Below are positions 40,622-49,515 of a stretch of 56,184 nucleotides of DNA, piece after piece. Where the stretch lies: positions 1 through 56,184 of the forward strand of contig NZ_BDBR01000059.1 in assembly GCF_001613085.1 (NCBI RefSeq), given 5' to 3'. Source of the stretch: Nocardia salmonicida NBRC 13393. GTDB lineage: Bacteria; Actinomycetota; Actinomycetes; Mycobacteriales; Mycobacteriaceae. Both the position numbers and the translations under genes were made by a program. The notes beneath the pieces are model-generated. The model was not told where the DNA came from. It searched no databases and saw nothing but the letters and a program-made list of their open reading frames with translations. Position 1 is the first letter of the stretch. Every line of letters begins with the position of its first letter.

Positions 40622-41833
40622 ATGTCCACCACTCGTTCCGCATTGATCATCGGCGGCGGCATCGCCGGACCCGTCGCCGCCACGGCCTTGCGCAAAGCAG
40701 GCATCGACGCCCATGTCTACGAGGCCTATTCCGGCCCCTCCGAGGGCATCGGCTCCGGGCTCGCGCTGGCCCCCAACGGCCTCGCGGCGCTCGACATCAT
40801 CGGCGCCGGTGACGCGGTGCGCGAGATCGCCCTGCCGGTCGCGCAGATGCGACTGCGCGTCAGCGGTCGTGAACACATCATGCCGGTGCTGGCCGACCAG
40901 CCCCCGCTACAGGCTGTCGACCGCGGTGCATTGCACCGCACCCTGCACGATCACGCGGTCGCCGCGGGCGTGCCGTTCAGCTACGACAAGCGGCTGACGA
41001 GGGTCGACGAACACCCCGACGGTGTCACCGCGCACTTCACCGACGGATCGACCGCCACCGCCGATATCCTCGTCGGCGCGGACGGAATCCGTTCCACCGT
41101 GCGAAGTCTGATCGACCCGGCCGCGCCAGGTCCCGACTACACCGGCATGCTCGGCTTCGGCGCTCTGGTCGAATGTGATCTCGACCTGCCGGACGACACC
41201 ATGGTGTTCGCCTTCGGCGCCAAGGCGTACTACCTGTACTGGAAACAGGCCGACGGCCGCGTGGCATGGGGCGCGAACCTGCCGAGCAAGCAATACCTTT
41301 CGCTCACCGATGCCCGTGCCGTCCCCGCGGAGCATTGGCTGGAAGTACTGCGCGAGACGTACGCGCCCGATTCTCCCGGCGCCGAATTCACCCGCCGCAC
41401 CACGGCGCAGAACCTCGAGATCGCCGGCGCACTGCACATCATGCCGCCGGTGCCGCACTGGTATCGCGACCGCATGGTGCTGGTGGGCGACGCGGTGCAC
41501 GCACCGTCGAACAGCTCGGGACAGGGTGCGTCACTGGCGATCGAGAGCGCCGTGCAGCTGGCGCGATGCCTGCGCGATATCGCCTCGCCCCCTGAGGCTT
41601 TCGCGGTCTACGAGCAGTTGCGGCGGGCCCGCGTGGAAGGCATCGCGGCGCGCGCGGCGAAGATCAACCACAGCAAGACACCGGGACCCCTCGCCCGCAA
41701 GGTGATGAACGCGATGATGCCGCTCATGGTCAAGACGGTGATGAACCCGGAGAAGACGATGGGCGTCGAACGCCGGTACCGCATCGATTGGGATGCGCCG
41801 GTCCGGGCGGAATCCGCCACTGCCGCACAGTGA
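40622..41833 (+). CDS. FAD-dependent monooxygenase (aromatic hydroxylase family)
   Basis: 403 aa, ATG start. Class A flavoprotein monooxygenase fold. Seen: dinucleotide motif LIIGGGIAGPVAATALRKAG (about 8-27) ending in YEA, the DG motif VGADGIRSTVR, and the FAD-ribityl GD motif MVLVGDAVHAPSNSSGQGAS. Two-component and single-component relatives hydroxylate aromatic compounds, tetracyclines or rifamycins; the substrate here is unknown. Probably controlled by the upstream PadR regulator. Followed by a hairpin and a convergent regulator gene. Confidence 0.9.
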   Translation: MSTTRSALIIGGGIAGPVAATALRKAGIDAHVYEAYSGPSEGIGSGLALAPNGLAALDIIGAGDAVREIALPVAQMRLRVSGREHIMPVLADQPPLQAVDRGALHRTLHDHAVAAGVPFSYDKRLTRVDEHPDGVTAHFTDGSTATADILVGADGIRSTVRSLIDPAAPGPDYTGMLGFGALVECDLDLPDDTMVFAFGAKAYYLYWKQADGRVAWGANLPSKQYLSLTDARAVPAEHWLEVLRETYAPDSPGAEFTRRTTAQNLEIAGALHIMPPVPHWYRDRMVLVGDAVHAPSNSSGQGASLAIESAVQLARCLRDIASPPEAFAVYEQLRRARVEGIAARAAKINHSKTPGPLARKVMNAMMPLMVKTVMNPEKTMGVERRYRIDWDAPVRAESATAAQ

Positions 41834-41839
41834 TCCGGG

Positions 41840-41869
41840 CAGCCCTCGGTCCGTGGTGATCGAGGGCTG
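41840..41869. terminator. Hairpin between converging FAD monooxygenase and XRE genes
   Basis: CAGCCCTCG (41840-41848) pairs with CGAGGGCTG (41861-41869) around a 12-base loop, 6 bases after the monooxygenase stop. No T-run, so a moderate candidate for bidirectional termination. Confidence 0.6.
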
Positions 41870-41884
41870 TCACACAGTGCACGA

Positions 41885-42688
41885 TCACTGCTTCGTTCGG
41901 TGCCGGTCCGCGCGCAGTCGCAGGATGCGCGCGGTTTCCGCGTCGGCGGGCAGGAACGCCTCGAGGTGGAGTTCGGCGATGGTGACGTCGGTGGCGGTCG
42001 CGAAGGAGGTGAGGGTGGTGATCAGGCGGAGGTCACCGTCGGCGGTGTGCAGGTGGAGGGGAACGGCGAAGCCGACATGGTCGGGGCCGGGGGAGGGGGC
42101 GGGCAGGTAGCTCGACAGCTCGGCGATGAGCTGGTCGAGGGCCGGATCGGGGGTGTGCGCGGCGCGGCCACGGAGCGAATCCATGATGTGCCTGCCCCAG
42201 TCGGGGAGGTTGCGCACGCGCGGGGCGACGCCGTCGGGGTGCATGGCCAGCCGAAGGACATTGATCGGCGAACGCAGCAGTCGCGGATCGACGCCCTCGG
42301 TGAACAGATCGAACGCGGCATTGGCGGTGACGAGTTCGCCGCGCGGGCGGGCGACGAGCGCCGGGTAGGGCATGTGCCCGTCGAGGACCGCGCTGATCGC
42401 CTCGCGCACCGGTGCCAATTCCGGCGCGGCCAGGTCGCTTTCGGGGAATACCGGCGCGAATCCGGCGGACAGCAGCAAGGTGTTGCGGTCGCGCAGCGAC
42501 AGCTCGAGCGATTCGGCCAGTCGCACCACCATCGTGCGACCCGGCTGGGACTTGCCCTGCTCGAGGAAGCTCAAGTATCGCTGGCTGGTCTCGGCCCGAA
42601 TCGCCAGATCGAGCTGGCTGACCCGGCGCAGCGTGCGCCAGTGACGCAGTTGGGGGCCGAAACCGGTCGTCGGCAGCACGGTCGTCAT
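41885..42688 (-). CDS. XRE-family regulator with MmyB-like ligand-binding domain
   Basis: 267 aa from ATG 42688. Seen: N-terminal helix-turn-helix (HWRTLRRVSQLDLAIRAETS followed by QRYLSFLEQGKSQPGR), then a PAS-like MmyB domain (PYPALVARPRGELVTANAAF; SPINVLRLAMHPDGVAPRV; WGRHIMDSL; DLRLITTLTSFATATDVTI; HLEAFLPADAET). Such proteins bind a fatty-acid-like or aromatic ligand and control the divergent gene. Here that is the alcohol dehydrogenase, 107 bases away; no clear palindrome was seen in the gap. Confidence 0.92.
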   Translation of the reverse strand: MTTVLPTTGFGPQLRHWRTLRRVSQLDLAIRAETSQRYLSFLEQGKSQPGRTMVVRLAESLELSLRDRNTLLLSAGFAPVFPESDLAAPELAPVREAISAVLDGHMPYPALVARPRGELVTANAAFDLFTEGVDPRLLRSPINVLRLAMHPDGVAPRVRNLPDWGRHIMDSLRGRAAHTPDPALDQLIAELSSYLPAPSPGPDHVGFAVPLHLHTADGDLRLITTLTSFATATDVTIAELHLEAFLPADAETARILRLRADRHRTKQ

Positions 42689-42795
42689 GACCGGAGTCAA
42701 CCGCGTCGACGGCCGCCGCCATTCCCCGCCGCAGACCAACGCCCATACCCTCCAGGGAATCGCGCGGTCCCACCATCGCCGACACAGTTGTTCCC

Positions 42796-43824
42796 ATGCC
42801 GCACACCGAACTGCACCCCGACCACGCTTTCGCCTACCGCCTCGACGGTGGTCTCACGCGGACCGAACAGCAGCGACCCGAACCGGGCCCGCATCAGGTC
42901 CTGATCCGGGTCCGCGCCGCCTCGGTGAACCGCCGCGATCTGATGCTGATGGACGGCACGTACCCGTTGCCCGCCACCGCCGGCGTCATCCCGCTCTCCG
43001 ACGGCGTCGGCGAGGTGATCGCGCTCGGCACCGGAGTGACCCGCGCGGAAATCGGCGACCGGATCACCGCGAGCTACTTCGTCCACTGGATCGACGGTCC
43101 GCAGACTCTCGCCACGGCGGCCGAGCAGTACGGCGCGAACTACGACGGATTCCTCGCCACCTACGCACTCGTCGAAGAGGATTCGATCGTGCATGTGCCC
43201 GCTCACCTCACCGATGCGGAGGCGGCGACCCTGACGTGCGCGGGCTTGGTCGCCTGGTCGGCGCTCACCACACCCGTGCCGCCTGCTCCCGGTGCGCGCG
43301 TGCTCACCGTCGGAAGCGGCGCGGTGGCGCTGTTCGCGATCCAGTTCGCGAAGATCCTCGGCGCCGAGGTCATCTCGATCACCTCCAGCCAGGCGAAGGC
43401 CGACCGGTTGCGCGCGCTGGGCGCCGACACGGTGATCGACCGCACCGTGACCAGGAACTGGGGTGACGCGGTGATGGACCTGACCGGGACCGGCGCCGAG
43501 CACATCGTCGACGCGGTCGGCCTGCCCACGCTCGAACAATCGGTGCGAGCGGGCGCGTACAACTCGACGGTGACGATGGTCGGCGCGATGGCGCCCGCAC
43601 CGGGAACAGCACTGCCGGACAACCCGTTCGGCTCCTCCTACCTGGCCATCCGGCGCATCGCGGTCGGCAGCCGCGCCGGTTTCGAGGCGATGAACCGAGT
43701 GATCACCGAGCACCGCCTTCGCCCGGTGATCGACCGCGAATTCGATGTCGACAAGGCCGCCGACGCCTACGACTACCTGCGTTCGGGTGCCTCGTTCGGC
43801 AAGGTGGTGATCGCGGTGGGCTGA
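42796..43824 (+). CDS. Zinc-type alcohol dehydrogenase-like MDR oxidoreductase
   Basis: 342 aa, ATG start. Medium-chain dehydrogenase fold. Seen: GroES-like domain PGPHQVLIRVRAASVNRRDL, VIPLSDGVGEVIALGTGV, cofactor-binding LTVGSGAVALFAIQFAKILG, GADTVIDRT and a C-terminal SFGKVVIAVG. The catalytic cysteine and His of zinc alcohol dehydrogenases are not evident at the usual place, so it may be a zinc-independent member. Divergent from the XRE/MmyB regulator. Its 3' end overlaps the convergent PAP2 gene by 52 bases. Confidence 0.9.
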   Translation: MPHTELHPDHAFAYRLDGGLTRTEQQRPEPGPHQVLIRVRAASVNRRDLMLMDGTYPLPATAGVIPLSDGVGEVIALGTGVTRAEIGDRITASYFVHWIDGPQTLATAAEQYGANYDGFLATYALVEEDSIVHVPAHLTDAEAATLTCAGLVAWSALTTPVPPAPGARVLTVGSGAVALFAIQFAKILGAEVISITSSQAKADRLRALGADTVIDRTVTRNWGDAVMDLTGTGAEHIVDAVGLPTLEQSVRAGAYNSTVTMVGAMAPAPGTALPDNPFGSSYLAIRRIAVGSRAGFEAMNRVITEHRLRPVIDREFDVDKAADAYDYLRSGASFGKVVIAVG

Positions 43825-44495
43825 GGGTTCAGCACGCGGGTGAACACGGTGACGCACAGGACCAGCCACAGCAGGCCGATGATCCAACCGGCCAGCACAT
43901 CGGTGGTCCAGTGCACACCGAGATAGATGCGCGACAACCCGACGGCGACGGGAAAGGCGACCGCGAGCACGGCGGCGGTCAGACGGAGCCAGTGCTGGGT
44001 GATCCGCGGAACCAGGACTATCGCCACGATGCCGACGACCACCGTGGAACCGAGCGTGTGCCCCGACGGGTACGACAGGCTGGGTTCGAACACCAGCCGC
44101 GACGCCTCGGGCGGTCGCTGGCGGCCGACGAGACGTTTGATCACCCACACCAGCACTCCCGCACCCAGCGACGTGACGGCGACCAGGGCGGCGACCGGCA
44201 GGTTGCGCCGCAGCGCGAAGACGCCGACGGTGAGCGACGCCAGAATCGTCATCGACAGTGTGCTGCCGAGGTCGGTGATCACCGTGGCGATACTGGTGAG
44301 CGGTTCGCCGCGGTGCGCGATCATCCAGTCGAGCACCGCGGTGTCCATCCGGCTGATGCCGCTGGTGACCTCCCAGGTGAGGGCGATGATCAGCACCGCG
44401 GCGGTCGCCATGAGGGCGAGCACGCGCGGTGTCCGACGGCACAGCGTCGACCAGGCGATGTCGGGTGGCGGCGATTGTCGAGAGGCAGTCGGCAT
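43773..44495 (-). CDS. PAP2-family membrane phosphatase
   Basis: 240 aa from ATG 44495. Seen: about six hydrophobic segments and the three phosphatase motifs KRLVGRQRPP, PSGHT and SRIYLGVHWTTDVLAG with their Lys/Arg, His and His catalytic residues on the outer face. Members dephosphorylate phosphatidic acid, undecaprenyl pyrophosphate or related lipids. It is third in a minus-strand set after the HNH lipoprotein and the small acidic protein (25 bases behind the latter). Its last 17 codons overlap the convergent alcohol dehydrogenase gene. Confidence 0.92.
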   Translation of the reverse strand: MPTASRQSPPPDIAWSTLCRRTPRVLALMATAAVLIIALTWEVTSGISRMDTAVLDWMIAHRGEPLTSIATVITDLGSTLSMTILASLTVGVFALRRNLPVAALVAVTSLGAGVLVWVIKRLVGRQRPPEASRLVFEPSLSYPSGHTLGSTVVVGIVAIVLVPRITQHWLRLTAAVLAVAFPVAVGLSRIYLGVHWTTDVLAGWIIGLLWLVLCVTVFTRVLNPQPTAITTLPNEAPERR

Positions 44496-44520
44496 AACTA
44501 CCAGATTGCCAGGTGAATCC

Positions 44521-44745
44521 TCATGCTTCGAAGACCACGATGTTTCCGGCGACATCTCGGGTGCCCGCGTCCTTCTTGATCGCCTTCACCAGGTCGGCGA
44601 CGCAGTCCCAGGTACGGGCGGGCTCGCAGTCGATGTTGCCGATCGTGAACCAGGTATCGGTGCCGCGATAGCGGACGAGGCCCTTGCCGGCGTCGTCGAG
44701 CATGACATCGAGCTCGCCGGACACCGTCCCTTCCTCTTCGGTCAT
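44521..44745 (-). CDS. Small acidic protein of unknown function
   Basis: 74 aa, ATG with GAGAG about 8 bases upstream. Not recognised. Seen: no signal peptide or membrane segment; net acidic start MTEEEGTVSGELDVMLDD; two cysteines (NIDCEPARTWDC) and a strand-helix-strand look ending in GNIVVFEA. Lies 35 bases after the exported HNH nuclease gene and 25 bases before the PAP2 gene on the same strand. Codon use resembles its neighbours, supporting a real gene. An immunity role against the nuclease is imaginable but unproven. Confidence 0.65.
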   Translation of the reverse strand: MTEEEGTVSGELDVMLDDAGKGLVRYRGTDTWFTIGNIDCEPARTWDCVADLVKAIKKDAGTRDVAGNIVVFEA

Positions 44746-44780
44746 GACGGCGCTCTCGGCGGTGATCTCGATGGGCTCGC

Positions 44781-45557
44781 TTATTTGAACTCTCCTCGGC
44801 GGAGGCAGTCATCGACTGCGGTGCGCAATGCGGTGTGCTCTGCGGTATCAACGGTCAGTGCGTATTTTACCTTCACTTTGACGTAGTGCTCCACATAGGC
44901 ACACCGGAAGTTACCGGGCGGCAGATAGTTCGCGGGATCCTGATCACCCTTGGAGCGGTTGGCCGACGGGTCGGCGGCGACCAGGTTCATCGAGTCGTTG
45001 GCGATGCGGCGTCGGGTGTCCTCGTCGCGGTCGGCGGCACCGGATCGCCACGCTTCGGCAAGGGCGACAATGTGTTCGGCGTCGACCTTGGACGGATCGG
45101 TGATGAACTTGTAGGGCCCGAGTTGGCCGGTCTTCTTGTCGATGAAGCCGTAGTGGTCCTGCCAGCCGCCACCGGCCGCCACCGTCAAGTCGCAGGTCTT
45201 GGCGTCGAGGGTGACCTTGCCGTTGGCGTCACGCAGCATCATCACCTCGCGGCTGGTGCATTTGGTGTACTTGGCCAGGTCGCCGGTGAAGCCGTGCTCG
45301 GGCTTGTTGGTGTCCCAGTGCGGGAACTTCTCGCGCGTGTAGCCCGTCATCGGGCCTTCCTTCGCGACGACGAGGGTGGCGACCAGATCGCCGACCTCCT
45401 TGCCCGACACCGTCGCCGCGCCCGCGGCGCCAGGCCCCGGATTCACCTCGTCCAGCAGCGAGTTCGAACAGGCGGCCACCACGGCCAGACATACCGCCGT
45501 GGCGAAGGCGAGCAGGACTCGTCCCAGAATCGTGCCGTTGATCGAAGACCACTTCAT
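44781..45557 (-). CDS. Exported HNH-nuclease-like lipoprotein (DUF1524)
   Basis: 258 aa from ATG 45557. Seen: lipoprotein signal peptide with lipobox VAAC (Cys30), a linker rich in Ala/Gly, then a DUF1524 GmrSD-type HNH fold: DAEHIVALAEAW with His162, and NDSMNLVAADPSANRSKGDQ carrying the Asn/Lys partners. Four cysteines in the mature domain (100, 122, 219, 251) could form two disulfides, fitting an extracytoplasmic location. It may degrade extracellular DNA for nutrition or defence. Relatives are common secreted proteins of actinobacteria. First of a three-gene minus-strand set. Confidence 0.88.
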   Translation of the reverse strand: MKWSSINGTILGRVLLAFATAVCLAVVAACSNSLLDEVNPGPGAAGAATVSGKEVGDLVATLVVAKEGPMTGYTREKFPHWDTNKPEHGFTGDLAKYTKCTSREVMMLRDANGKVTLDAKTCDLTVAAGGGWQDHYGFIDKKTGQLGPYKFITDPSKVDAEHIVALAEAWRSGAADRDEDTRRRIANDSMNLVAADPSANRSKGDQDPANYLPPGNFRCAYVEHYVKVKVKYALTVDTAEHTALRTAVDDCLRRGEFK

Positions 45558-45755
45558 GCCCGTACCGCCCAGACGCTCCGTCGAAAAATGAACCGGCACA
45601 ACCTAACGGCCGCACCGGGTGTCGTCAGTGATTGTCCGCTATGAGGTTCCGCACAGCACAGCGGGAACCGATTGTGGCTCAATAGCGTTCATCTATCGAC
45701 GGAAGTGACCGTTGCCGCCCGAGTGCAAACTCTAGGTGACCGATATCACAATCTA

Positions 45756-46406
45756 TCAGTCGGGCAGTGATCCCGACTCCGGCGGAATCCCGGTGTCCAG
45801 GAAGCGGATCAGCCGTGCGATACGGGCGGCATGGTCGACACATCGCTGGAACTGACTGCCCAGCAACGCCATATCGATCGCGGCCTCGGTGCTCACCTCG
45901 GCCTCGCTGAGGGCGGTGCGCAACTGCTTGCACAGCGTTTCCATCGCGTCGATGTCGCTGCCGTCCTCGGCGGCGAATCGACCGCTGGCCACCGACGCGC
46001 TCACCCGCGCGACACAGGCGGCCGCGAGCGTGCCCATCGAGACCAGTTCGGTGATCACCGATGCTGGAGCGACCGCGCTCGGATGTGCCCGATACACGTA
46101 CTGCCCAGCGGTTTCGGTGCGCCGACCGATCCGCGACAGCTCGCCGGCGACCTGAATCGCGGTCACCACATGGCGCAGGTCGCGCGCGACCGGCGCCTGC
46201 AACGCGAGCAGGGCCATGGTGCGGGATTCGCAGGCGGCGAACATCAGTTGTAGCTGCTCGTCGAGCGCGAATACCTCGTAGGTGGCAGCGAGGTCGGCAC
46301 CGGCCAGCGCCTGGGTGACCCGCTCGGTCGCGTCATGGGCGACGCGCGACATCAGGGTGAGATCGTTGGCCAAAGCGACGAGCTCGAGGGTGAACTGGGT
46401 CCGCAC
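45756..46406 (-). CDS. PhoU-like phosphate-signalling protein
   Basis: 216 aa from GTG 46406; an ATG at 46448 would lengthen it by 14 residues. Seen: two three-helix PhoU repeats, with RTQFTLELVALANDLTLMSR, LLALQAPVARDLRHVVTAIQ and the second-half GSQFQRCVDHAARIARLIRF. PhoU proteins dampen phosphate-regulon signalling between the Pst transporter and the SenX3/RegX3-type two-component system in the cytoplasm. No pst genes are nearby, so which system it serves is open. Divergent from the ChaA-like gene. Confidence 0.85.
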   Translation of the reverse strand: MRTQFTLELVALANDLTLMSRVAHDATERVTQALAGADLAATYEVFALDEQLQLMFAACESRTMALLALQAPVARDLRHVVTAIQVAGELSRIGRRTETAGQYVYRAHPSAVAPASVITELVSMGTLAAACVARVSASVASGRFAAEDGSDIDAMETLCKQLRTALSEAEVSTEAAIDMALLGSQFQRCVDHAARIARLIRFLDTGIPPESGSLPD

Positions 46407-46510
46407 GCGCTGAATTGTTCCCCATGCGGGGGGCGCGAGTGAATCCATCGCCGAGATCCATGCCGCGACGGATCCGGGTGTGCCCGGTCGTAGCTGGAAG
46501 GATGGAGGTC

Positions 46511-47602
46511 ATGATTGCCGCGTTGACGACTAAATGGACCATGTACGTGCCCATCCTCGCCGCGCTGGTGCTCGTACTCAGCTGGGGCCGTTCGGTGCCG
46601 GGATTGATCGTCGCGCTGGTGAGTATCGCCCTGGTCGGTGCGGTGTTGGCGGCGGTCTATCACGCCGAGATCGTGGCCCACCGGGTCGGCGAGCCCTACG
46701 GTTCGCTGGTGCTCGCGGTGGCGGTGACCGTGATCGAGGTGGCGTTGATCGTCACGATGATGATCTCCGGCGGCGACAAGGCGGCCTCGCTGGCTCGCGA
46801 CACCGTGTTCGCCGCGGTGATGATCACCTGCAACGGCATCTTCGGATTGGTGCTGCTCGTCGGCGCGCTGCGCAGGCGGGTGGCGGTGTTCAACGCGGAG
46901 GGGACCGGCGCCGCCCTGGCCACCGTCGCGACCCTGGCCACGCTGAGTCTGGTGTTGCCGACCTTCACCACCAGTGCGCACGGCCCTGAGTTCTCGCCGG
47001 CGCAGCTGGCCTTCGCCGCCGTCGCCTCGCTGGCGCTCTACGGGCTGTTCGTGATGGTGCAGACGGTGCGTCACCCCGACGATTTCCTCCCGGTGGAGGA
47101 CGGCGGCGCGGTCGACGACAGCGACGCCCACAGTCACGCGCCGTCCAATCGGGCCGCGCTGATCAGTCTCGGCATGCTGGTGCTCGCCCTGGTCTGCGTG
47201 GTCGGCCTGGCCAAGGTGGTCTCGCCCGCGCTCGAGTCGGCGATCGCCTCGGCCGGATTGCCGCCGTCGGCGGTGGGTGTGGTGATCGCGATGCTGGTAC
47301 TGCTGCCCGAGACCATCGCCGCGGTGAACTCCGCGCGCCGCAACCAGGTGCAGATCGGTCTGAACCTGGCGCTCGGTTCGGCGATGGCCAGCATCGGTCT
47401 GACCATTCCGGTGATCGCGATCGCGACCATCTGGCTCAGCGGTCCGCTGGTGCTCGGTCTCGGTGCCACGCAGATGGTTCTGCTCGCACTCACGGTCGTG
47501 GTCGGCACGCTGACGATCGTTCCCGGCCGCGCGACCTTGCTACACAGTGGCGTTCACCTGGCGTTGTTCGCGGGTTTTGTGTTCCTGGCCGCAAGCCCGT
47601 AG
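46511..47602 (+). CDS. chaA: ChaA-type cation/proton antiporter
   Basis: 363 aa from ATG 46511 (GGAAGG 9 bases upstream; ATG 46502 is an alternative). Ca2+/Na+:H+ antiporter family with two internal repeats. Seen: about 11 hydrophobic segments, first alpha-repeat GEPYGSLVLAVAVTVIEVAL, acidic central loop (PVEDGGAVDDSDAHSH), and second alpha-repeat LLPETIAAVNSARRNQVQIG followed by GSAMASIGLTIPVIAIATIW. Corresponds to Rv1607-type proteins. Divergent from the PhoU-like gene. Confidence 0.9.
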   Translation: MIAALTTKWTMYVPILAALVLVLSWGRSVPGLIVALVSIALVGAVLAAVYHAEIVAHRVGEPYGSLVLAVAVTVIEVALIVTMMISGGDKAASLARDTVFAAVMITCNGIFGLVLLVGALRRRVAVFNAEGTGAALATVATLATLSLVLPTFTTSAHGPEFSPAQLAFAAVASLALYGLFVMVQTVRHPDDFLPVEDGGAVDDSDAHSHAPSNRAALISLGMLVLALVCVVGLAKVVSPALESAIASAGLPPSAVGVVIAMLVLLPETIAAVNSARRNQVQIGLNLALGSAMASIGLTIPVIAIATIWLSGPLVLGLGATQMVLLALTVVVGTLTIVPGRATLLHSGVHLALFAGFVFLAASP

Positions 47603-47682
47603 CTGAAGTGTTGCGGATCACACGGCATGTAGATCTGTCATGGAAATCGTGGAAAAGCGACCAGGGTCACCCACTGAAAATT

Positions 47683-47711
47683 TTGTTGTGACGCAGAGTA
47701 CCGGTTAGCTT
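47683..47711 (+). promoter_or_regulatory. Possible promoter of the mce operon
   Basis: TTGTTG (47683-47688) and TAGCTT (47706-47711) with a 17-base spacer, about 90 bases before the first permease start. Weak match. The rest of the 198-base gap 47603-47800 shows no gene and no clear operator. Confidence 0.3.
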
Positions 47712-47800
47712 GCTGGAGTTGGCACCGACGCCGAAGCCAGAGAGTGCGGTATGAAAATCACCAAGCCCCGTGCTTCACGAGCGGCCCGGAGGCATTCCTG

Positions 47801-48646
47801 ATGCCTACCGATCTGCACTCCGCGAAGCCGGATTCCGCTACCCAGATCGTCCGCGAGAATTTCACCGACACCGTCGTGTCGTCGCTGCGGACCTTCGGGC
47901 GTGCGGTCGATCTCGCACAGCAATCGGTCGGCGGCTCGTTCTCCGACATCGCCCGCAGGCAGTTCCAGTGGCGGGAGACCCTCGTGCAGGCCTGGCGCCT
48001 GATCACGGTCACCGCCATTCCCGCGATCCTGATGGCGATCCCGTTCGGCGTGATCGTCTCGGTCCAGGTCGGCAACCTGATCCACAGCCTCGGCGCCGAC
48101 TCCATGCTCGGCGCGACCGGCGGCCTCGGCGTGATCAAACAGGGCGCGCCCATCGCCACCGGCTTCCTGCTCGGTGGCGCGGGCGCGGCGGCCATCGCGG
48201 CCGACCTCGGTGCGCGCACCATCCGCGAGGAGATCGACGCGCTCAACACCATGGGTATCAACCCGGTGCACCGGCTCGTCATCCCGCGTCTGGCCGCCAT
48301 GCTGCTGGTCGCTCCGATGCTCAATGTGCTGATCATCTTCGTCGGCGTACTGGCCGGCTACGCGGTCGCCGTCGGCGGTCAGGGCGTGACCCCGGGTAGC
48401 TACTGGTCGACATTCGGTTCGTTCGCGACCGCCGGTGACGTGTGGGTCTCGCTGCTCAAGGCGCTGATCTTCGGCTTCCTGGTCGTGATCATCTCCTGCC
48501 AGCGCGGCCTCGAGGCCAAGGGCGGTCCGCGCGGTGTCGCCGACGCGGTGAACGCGGCGGTGGTGCTCTCGGTGGTCTCGATCGCGATCGTGAACCTGTT
48601 GGCCAGCCAGATCAGCGCGATGTTCCTGCCGACGAAGTTGGCGTGA
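47801..48646 (+). CDS. yrbEA: YrbE-type (MlaE) permease subunit A of an Mce transporter
   Basis: 281 aa from ATG 47801 with CGGAGG 8 bases upstream. Membrane subunit of the Mce lipid ABC importer; it works with a separate MceG (Mkl) ATPase encoded elsewhere. Seen: about five to six hydrophobic segments and the permease coupling motif REEIDALNTMGINPVHRLVI. First gene of the mce operon; stop and next start overlap (TGATG). Confidence 0.93.
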   Translation: MPTDLHSAKPDSATQIVRENFTDTVVSSLRTFGRAVDLAQQSVGGSFSDIARRQFQWRETLVQAWRLITVTAIPAILMAIPFGVIVSVQVGNLIHSLGADSMLGATGGLGVIKQGAPIATGFLLGGAGAAAIAADLGARTIREEIDALNTMGINPVHRLVIPRLAAMLLVAPMLNVLIIFVGVLAGYAVAVGGQGVTPGSYWSTFGSFATAGDVWVSLLKALIFGFLVVIISCQRGLEAKGGPRGVADAVNAAVVLSVVSIAIVNLLASQISAMFLPTKLA

Positions 48647-49512
48647 TGGCTGCCTCGTCGTATATCCCCACCTCGCTGCACTGGCTGCGCAAGCCCGCCC
48701 GCATCGGCAAGCGGATCGTCACCGCCGGTGAATCGCTCGGCTTCGTCGCGGTGTTCGTCTGGCAGGTTCTGTCCTCGGTGCCGCTGACGCTGCGCCGCTA
48801 CCGGGACGAAACGCTGCGCGCGGTCACCGATATGACCTGGGGTCGCGGGTCGATCATCGTCGGTGGCGGCACCGTTCCGATGATGATCGTGCTCGGCCTG
48901 GTGATGGGCGCCTCGGTGGGCGTCGAATCGTTCGCCTCCCTCGACATGCTCGGCATGGGCCCGGTCACCGGTGTGATCTCGGCCTATGCGACCACCCGTG
49001 AGCTGGCCCCGATCGCGGCGGCCATCGGCTTCGCCGCCCAGGCGGGCTGCCGGATCACCGCCGAGATCGGTGCGATGCGCATCTCCGAGGAGATCGACGC
49101 GATCGAGGCGCTCGGCCTGCGTTCGGTGCCCTACGTCGTCACCACCAGGGTGATCGCCGGCGCCATCGCCATCGTGCCGACCTTCCTGATCGCGCTGATC
49201 CTGGCCTACGGCGCCTGCCGCGGGCTGCTCACGATGGTCTACGGCCAGTCGGCCGGTGTGTACGACCACTACTTCTTCCAGTTCATCTCCGGCTTCGACA
49301 TGATCGCCGCGGTGATCAAGGTGGCGGTGTTCGGCACGGTGGTGATCCTGGTGCACGCCTACTTCGGGTTCTTCGCCACCGGTGGTCCCGAGGGGGTCGG
49401 CATCGCCTCCGGTCGCGCGGTGCGCGCCAGCTCGGTGGCCATCATCGCCATCGACATGGTCCTCACGATCACGCTCTGGGGCTTCAACTCGGCGATCAGT
49501 TTTACGGGGTGA
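48646..49512 (+). CDS. yrbEB: YrbE-type (MlaE) permease subunit B
   Basis: 288 aa, ATG overlapping the previous stop. Second membrane subunit of the importer. Seen: N-terminal amphipathic stretch, five or six hydrophobic segments, coupling helix SEEIDAIEALGLRSVPYVVT, and GFFATGGPEGVGIASGRAVR near the end. Forms the heterodimeric permease with the upstream protein. Three bases before mceA. Confidence 0.93.
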   Translation: MAASSYIPTSLHWLRKPARIGKRIVTAGESLGFVAVFVWQVLSSVPLTLRRYRDETLRAVTDMTWGRGSIIVGGGTVPMMIVLGLVMGASVGVESFASLDMLGMGPVTGVISAYATTRELAPIAAAIGFAAQAGCRITAEIGAMRISEEIDAIEALGLRSVPYVVTTRVIAGAIAIVPTFLIALILAYGACRGLLTMVYGQSAGVYDHYFFQFISGFDMIAAVIKVAVFGTVVILVHAYFGFFATGGPEGVGIASGRAVRASSVAIIAIDMVLTITLWGFNSAISFTG

Positions 49513-49515
49513 GCT

